Source of the DNA: Clostridia bacterium
GTDB taxonomy: Bacteria; Bacillota_A; Clostridia; Oscillospirales; CAG-272
Assembly (NCBI GenBank): GCA_017959485.1
Contig: JAGDAM010000213.1
Coordinates: forward strand, 1-7,929
DNA length: 7,929 nt
Direction: 5' to 3'
Shown: positions 6,496-7,929 of the stretch, in pieces
Position numbering within the stretch: position 1 is the first letter of the stretch
Layout of the letters: every line of letters begins with the position of its first letter
Notes under the pieces: generated by a model
Databases searched by the model: none
Told to the model about the DNA's origin: nothing
What the model saw: only the letters and a program-made list of their open reading frames with translations
Translations under genes and position numbers: made by a program

Positions 6496-6837
6496 ATGCT
6501 TACCATTGAATCGTTAAAGGATTACGGCGCGGACGTCGAAAAAGGGCTTTCGCGTTGCGCGAACAACGAAGCGCTCTATCTTCGCCTCGTTGGATTGTGC
6601 GTGAAGGAACTGTCGTCCGACGCGCTGGGGGAAGCGCTGAAAGCCGGCGATCTGGGAAAAGCGTTCGACGTCGTTCACAAACTGAAAGGAGGGGTGAACA
6701 ATCTGGCGCTGACGCCGGTCTCGGTTCCGATCTGCGAACTGGCTGAACGGCTCCGCGATCAAACGCCCGGGGACTACGGCTCGCTTTACAACGAGATCGT
6801 AAAGGAAACGGCGGTCCTGTCCGCACTTCTGGATTGA
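6496..6837 (+). CDS. Stand-alone HPt phosphotransfer protein
   Basis: 113-residue soluble histidine phosphotransfer protein, a four-helix bundle that shuttles phosphate between receivers. The defining motif is HKLKGGVNNLAL with acceptor His61, matching HPt HxxKG(x)xxNxG/L. The preceding helix (ALYLRLVGLCVKELSS) and the following LAERL helix fit the fold, and the length is typical of a single domain. It has no kinase or output domain. It starts 16 nt after the EAL gene, with a strong AAGGAGG (6482-6488) at 7-nt spacing, so it should be well translated. The upstream kinase has two receivers but no HPt, and the EAL protein has one receiver. The natural reading is kinase receiver to His61 to Asp66 of the EAL protein, or the reverse as a phosphate drain. 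HPt identity is firm; the partners are inferred from the operon. Confidence 0.92.
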   Translation: MLTIESLKDYGADVEKGLSRCANNEALYLRLVGLCVKELSSDALGEALKAGDLGKAFDVVHKLKGGVNNLALTPVSVPICELAERLRDQTPGDYGSLYNEIVKETAVLSALLD

Positions 6838-6944
6838 CGCAAACACGACCTTTTGAAGTCCCTTGAAACGAACGTCGAAAAATCAACGCACGATAAAGAG
6901 TTTCCGGATACCTTAAGAAAAAATACCGACGGCAGGTCAAATAT

Positions 6945-6994
6945 CATGGACGGGAAAAGAGACGAGGGAAAAGTTCTCCGTCCAATGCGTTTTT
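6945..6994 (+). terminator. Weak candidate terminator after the HPt gene
   Basis: TGGACGG (6947-6953) pairs exactly with CCGTCCA (6978-6984). CAT and ATG on the outside can add pairs if one A is bulged. Five T residues follow at 6990-6994. The 24-nt loop is large for an intrinsic terminator, and the T-run is offset from the stem by five bases, so this is only a possibility. It is the best hairpin plus T-tract I find downstream of the operon. Confidence 0.28.
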
Positions 6995-7128
6995 CGGTTT
7001 CATCGTCGCAAGCCCTTCCTGCGATCAATATAGTTACACATCGCATATAATCGCGGCGTTTTACGGGGGAGAGAAAGCCGCCTTATACGCGGGGAATCGT
7101 ATTTTTTCGGAAAATCGTCGTAATATGA

Positions 7129-7157
7129 TTGATACACCGAGGGCAATATGATATTAT
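7129..7157 (+). promoter_or_regulatory. Extended -10 sigma-A-type promoter for the membrane protein gene
   Basis: TTGATA (7129-7134, five of six consensus bases), a 17-bp spacer, and TATTAT (7152-7157, five of six) with an upstream TG at 7149-7150 giving an extended -10. Transcription should begin near 7164 and leave a leader of roughly 95 nt. A perfect TATAAT at 7187-7192 has no matching -35 at the right distance. Confidence 0.6.
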
Positions 7158-7203
7158 TTGCACAATATATCTTTTGCTATACAGCATATAATTACTTTAA
7201 AAA

Positions 7204-7240
7204 CGGCATTAAAACTAAGCCTTCGAGGGCGATCGTGCCG
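7204..7240 (+). other. Leader stem-loop upstream of the membrane protein gene
   Basis: CGGCA (7204-7208) pairs with TGCCG (7236-7240). Inside it, a smaller GCCT/GGGC-type hairpin (7219-7230, one G·T pair, loop TCGA) can form. The outer stem ends four bases before the Shine-Dalgarno, so it could affect translation. It does not match a c-di-GMP riboswitch consensus that I recognise. Confidence 0.3.
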
Positions 7241-7244
7241 AATT

Positions 7245-7252
7245 AAAGGAGA
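7245..7252 (+). promoter_or_regulatory. Ribosome binding site fixing a GTG start
   Basis: AAAGGAGA lies 8 nt before the GTG at 7261. The first in-frame ATG is at codon 47, inside the second membrane segment, so this site decides the start in favour of GTG. Confidence 0.75.
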
Positions 7253-7260
7253 GACTATAC

Positions 7261-7929
7261 GTGTCCGATTATTTTATTTACTATACTGAATCCGCTATCG
7301 TTTGCCTGATCGTTTTCGCCATTATTCTGATAAACGATCTTCTGAACGTGGACAGACAGGAAAAACAGGTAAAATTCGACAGGGCGCTCGTCGCCTTTAT
7401 GCTCTATTTTATTTCGGACGTGTTCTGTGCCGCGATGAAAGCCGGTTTTTTGCCGAAAACGAGGTTGCTTTTCATCATCTTCAACTTTTCCGACTACGTG
7501 CTGATGTCCGCAATAACGTATTCGTGGCTGGATTACCTTATGGCGGTGGAGCAGACTCCGAACAGAAACAAAAAGACGAACAGAGTTATCGGCGTTATCC
7601 CGTTCATCGTTTCTACCGTCGCGCTCGTCGCGCTCTACGTAATTGCGCCGCATACTCTGCAGAGCGATACGTTCGACCCGCGGCCCGCTTTCAACGTGTT
7701 CCTCGTAACCGTTCCGCTCATCAATATCGCCGCGGGGATTTTATTATCCGTCAGAAGAGCGATGGAAGAGGAGACTTTCAGTGAAAAAAGGAGGCATCTT
7801 TACGTAGGCTTTTTCCCTTTGATGGTGGTCGGCGGCGGCATGCTCCAGATGATCCTTTTGCCGAACACGCCCATTTTCTGTTACAGTTGCGTAATTCTGA
7901 TGCTCGTGCTGTATATCAATTCTTTGGAG
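7261..7929 (+). CDS. Seven-transmembrane sensor region, probable N-terminus of a membrane diguanylate cyclase (3'-truncated by the window edge)
   Basis: 223 codons, open to the window edge, starting at GTG 7261. The product is very hydrophobic, with seven likely membrane segments at about 9-28, 42-64, 69-94, 109-129, 144-164, 180-200 and 204-222. A polar, basic cytoplasmic-type loop (NVDRQEKQVKFDR, 29-41) follows segment 1, and RRAMEEETFSEKRRH (165-179) precedes segment 6. I recognise this pattern (INDLLNVDRQEKQ, SDYVLMSAITYSWLDYLMAVEQ, LPNTPIFCYSC) as the sensor half of clostridial proteins that continue into a GGDEF diguanylate cyclase domain. That is from memory, and the catalytic part is outside the window. 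A histidine kinase C-terminus is the alternative. It has its own promoter, so it is probably not part of the upstream operon, but a c-di-GMP role would match the EAL protein next door. Confidence 0.75.
   Translation, partial: MSDYFIYYTESAIVCLIVFAIILINDLLNVDRQEKQVKFDRALVAFMLYFISDVFCAAMKAGFLPKTRLLFIIFNFSDYVLMSAITYSWLDYLMAVEQTPNRNKKTNRVIGVIPFIVSTVALVALYVIAPHTLQSDTFDPRPAFNVFLVTVPLINIAAGILLSVRRAMEEETFSEKRRHLYVGFFPLMVVGGGMLQMILLPNTPIFCYSCVILMLVLYINSLE

Larger units (their letters stand above)
6838..7260 (+). other. Gene-free stretch between the phosphorelay operon and the membrane protein gene
   Basis: About 420 bases without a supportable gene. A 65-codon TTG-started frame at 6853-7050 has no ribosome binding site and no recognisable family. 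The stretch contains a weak terminator candidate (6945-6994), a small GCGGC/GCCGC inverted repeat (7053-7081), a good promoter (7129-7157) and a leader stem (7204-7240). The half from about 7100 on is much more AT-rich than the genes. Confidence 0.55.

Noticed and set aside
6853..7050. 65-codon frame starting with TTG after the HPt gene
   Set aside because: It has no Shine-Dalgarno, a low-complexity polar product, and includes the possible terminator hairpin.
7160..7260. c-di-GMP riboswitch before the membrane protein gene
   Set aside because: The context invites it, but I could not find the conserved GEMM core or a c-di-GMP-II-like core. The leader is about 95 nt with only one simple stem.

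Overview
This 7.9 kb window appears to come from an uncultured, moderately GC-rich Clostridia-type Firmicute, probably gut-associated. The evidence is the GGAGG-type ribosome binding sites, the style of the signalling proteins, a tRNA with encoded CCA, and an intergenic array of tiny GC hairpins separated by TTATATT-like spacers. The taxonomy is inference; no marker in the window fixes it.

Layout, all genes on the + strand. Bases 2-910 are the 3' part of mnmA, which encodes the tRNA 2-thiouridylase. A tRNA-Arg(CCG) gene follows at 953-1028. It folds as a complete cloverleaf but carries two C·A mismatches. A perfect 20-bp inverted repeat (1030-1071) starts one base after the CCA and probably ends the mnmA-tRNA transcript. 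Next comes a short-hairpin repeat array (1072-1245), then about 400 bases without a convincing gene. That stretch holds a candidate promoter, a 12-bp direct repeat spaced exactly 20 bp, and a leader able to form several hairpins.

The core is a three-gene operon (1643-6837) encoding a complete phosphorelay on separate polypeptides: a membrane hybrid histidine kinase with a Cache-like sensor and two receivers (1034 aa), a response regulator of REC + degenerate GGDEF + intact EAL (570 aa), and a stand-alone HPt protein (113 aa). The inferred flow is extracellular signal, kinase His527, receiver Asp818 and/or Asp956, HPt His61, then Asp66 of the EAL protein, changing cyclic-di-GMP hydrolysis. Gene spacings are 19 and 16 nt, each with a good Shine-Dalgarno.

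About 420 bases of non-coding DNA (6838-7260) then hold a weak terminator candidate and a strong extended -10 promoter. This promoter drives a truncated seven-membrane-segment protein (7261-7929, running off the window) that resembles the sensor half of clostridial membrane diguanylate cyclases. If its missing C-terminus carries GGDEF, the locus pairs a c-di-GMP-degrading relay with a synthase under a separate promoter. I see no prophage, CRISPR, transposase or defence gene. The most unusual items are the split relay ending in an EAL regulator, the hairpin array and the mismatched tRNA.
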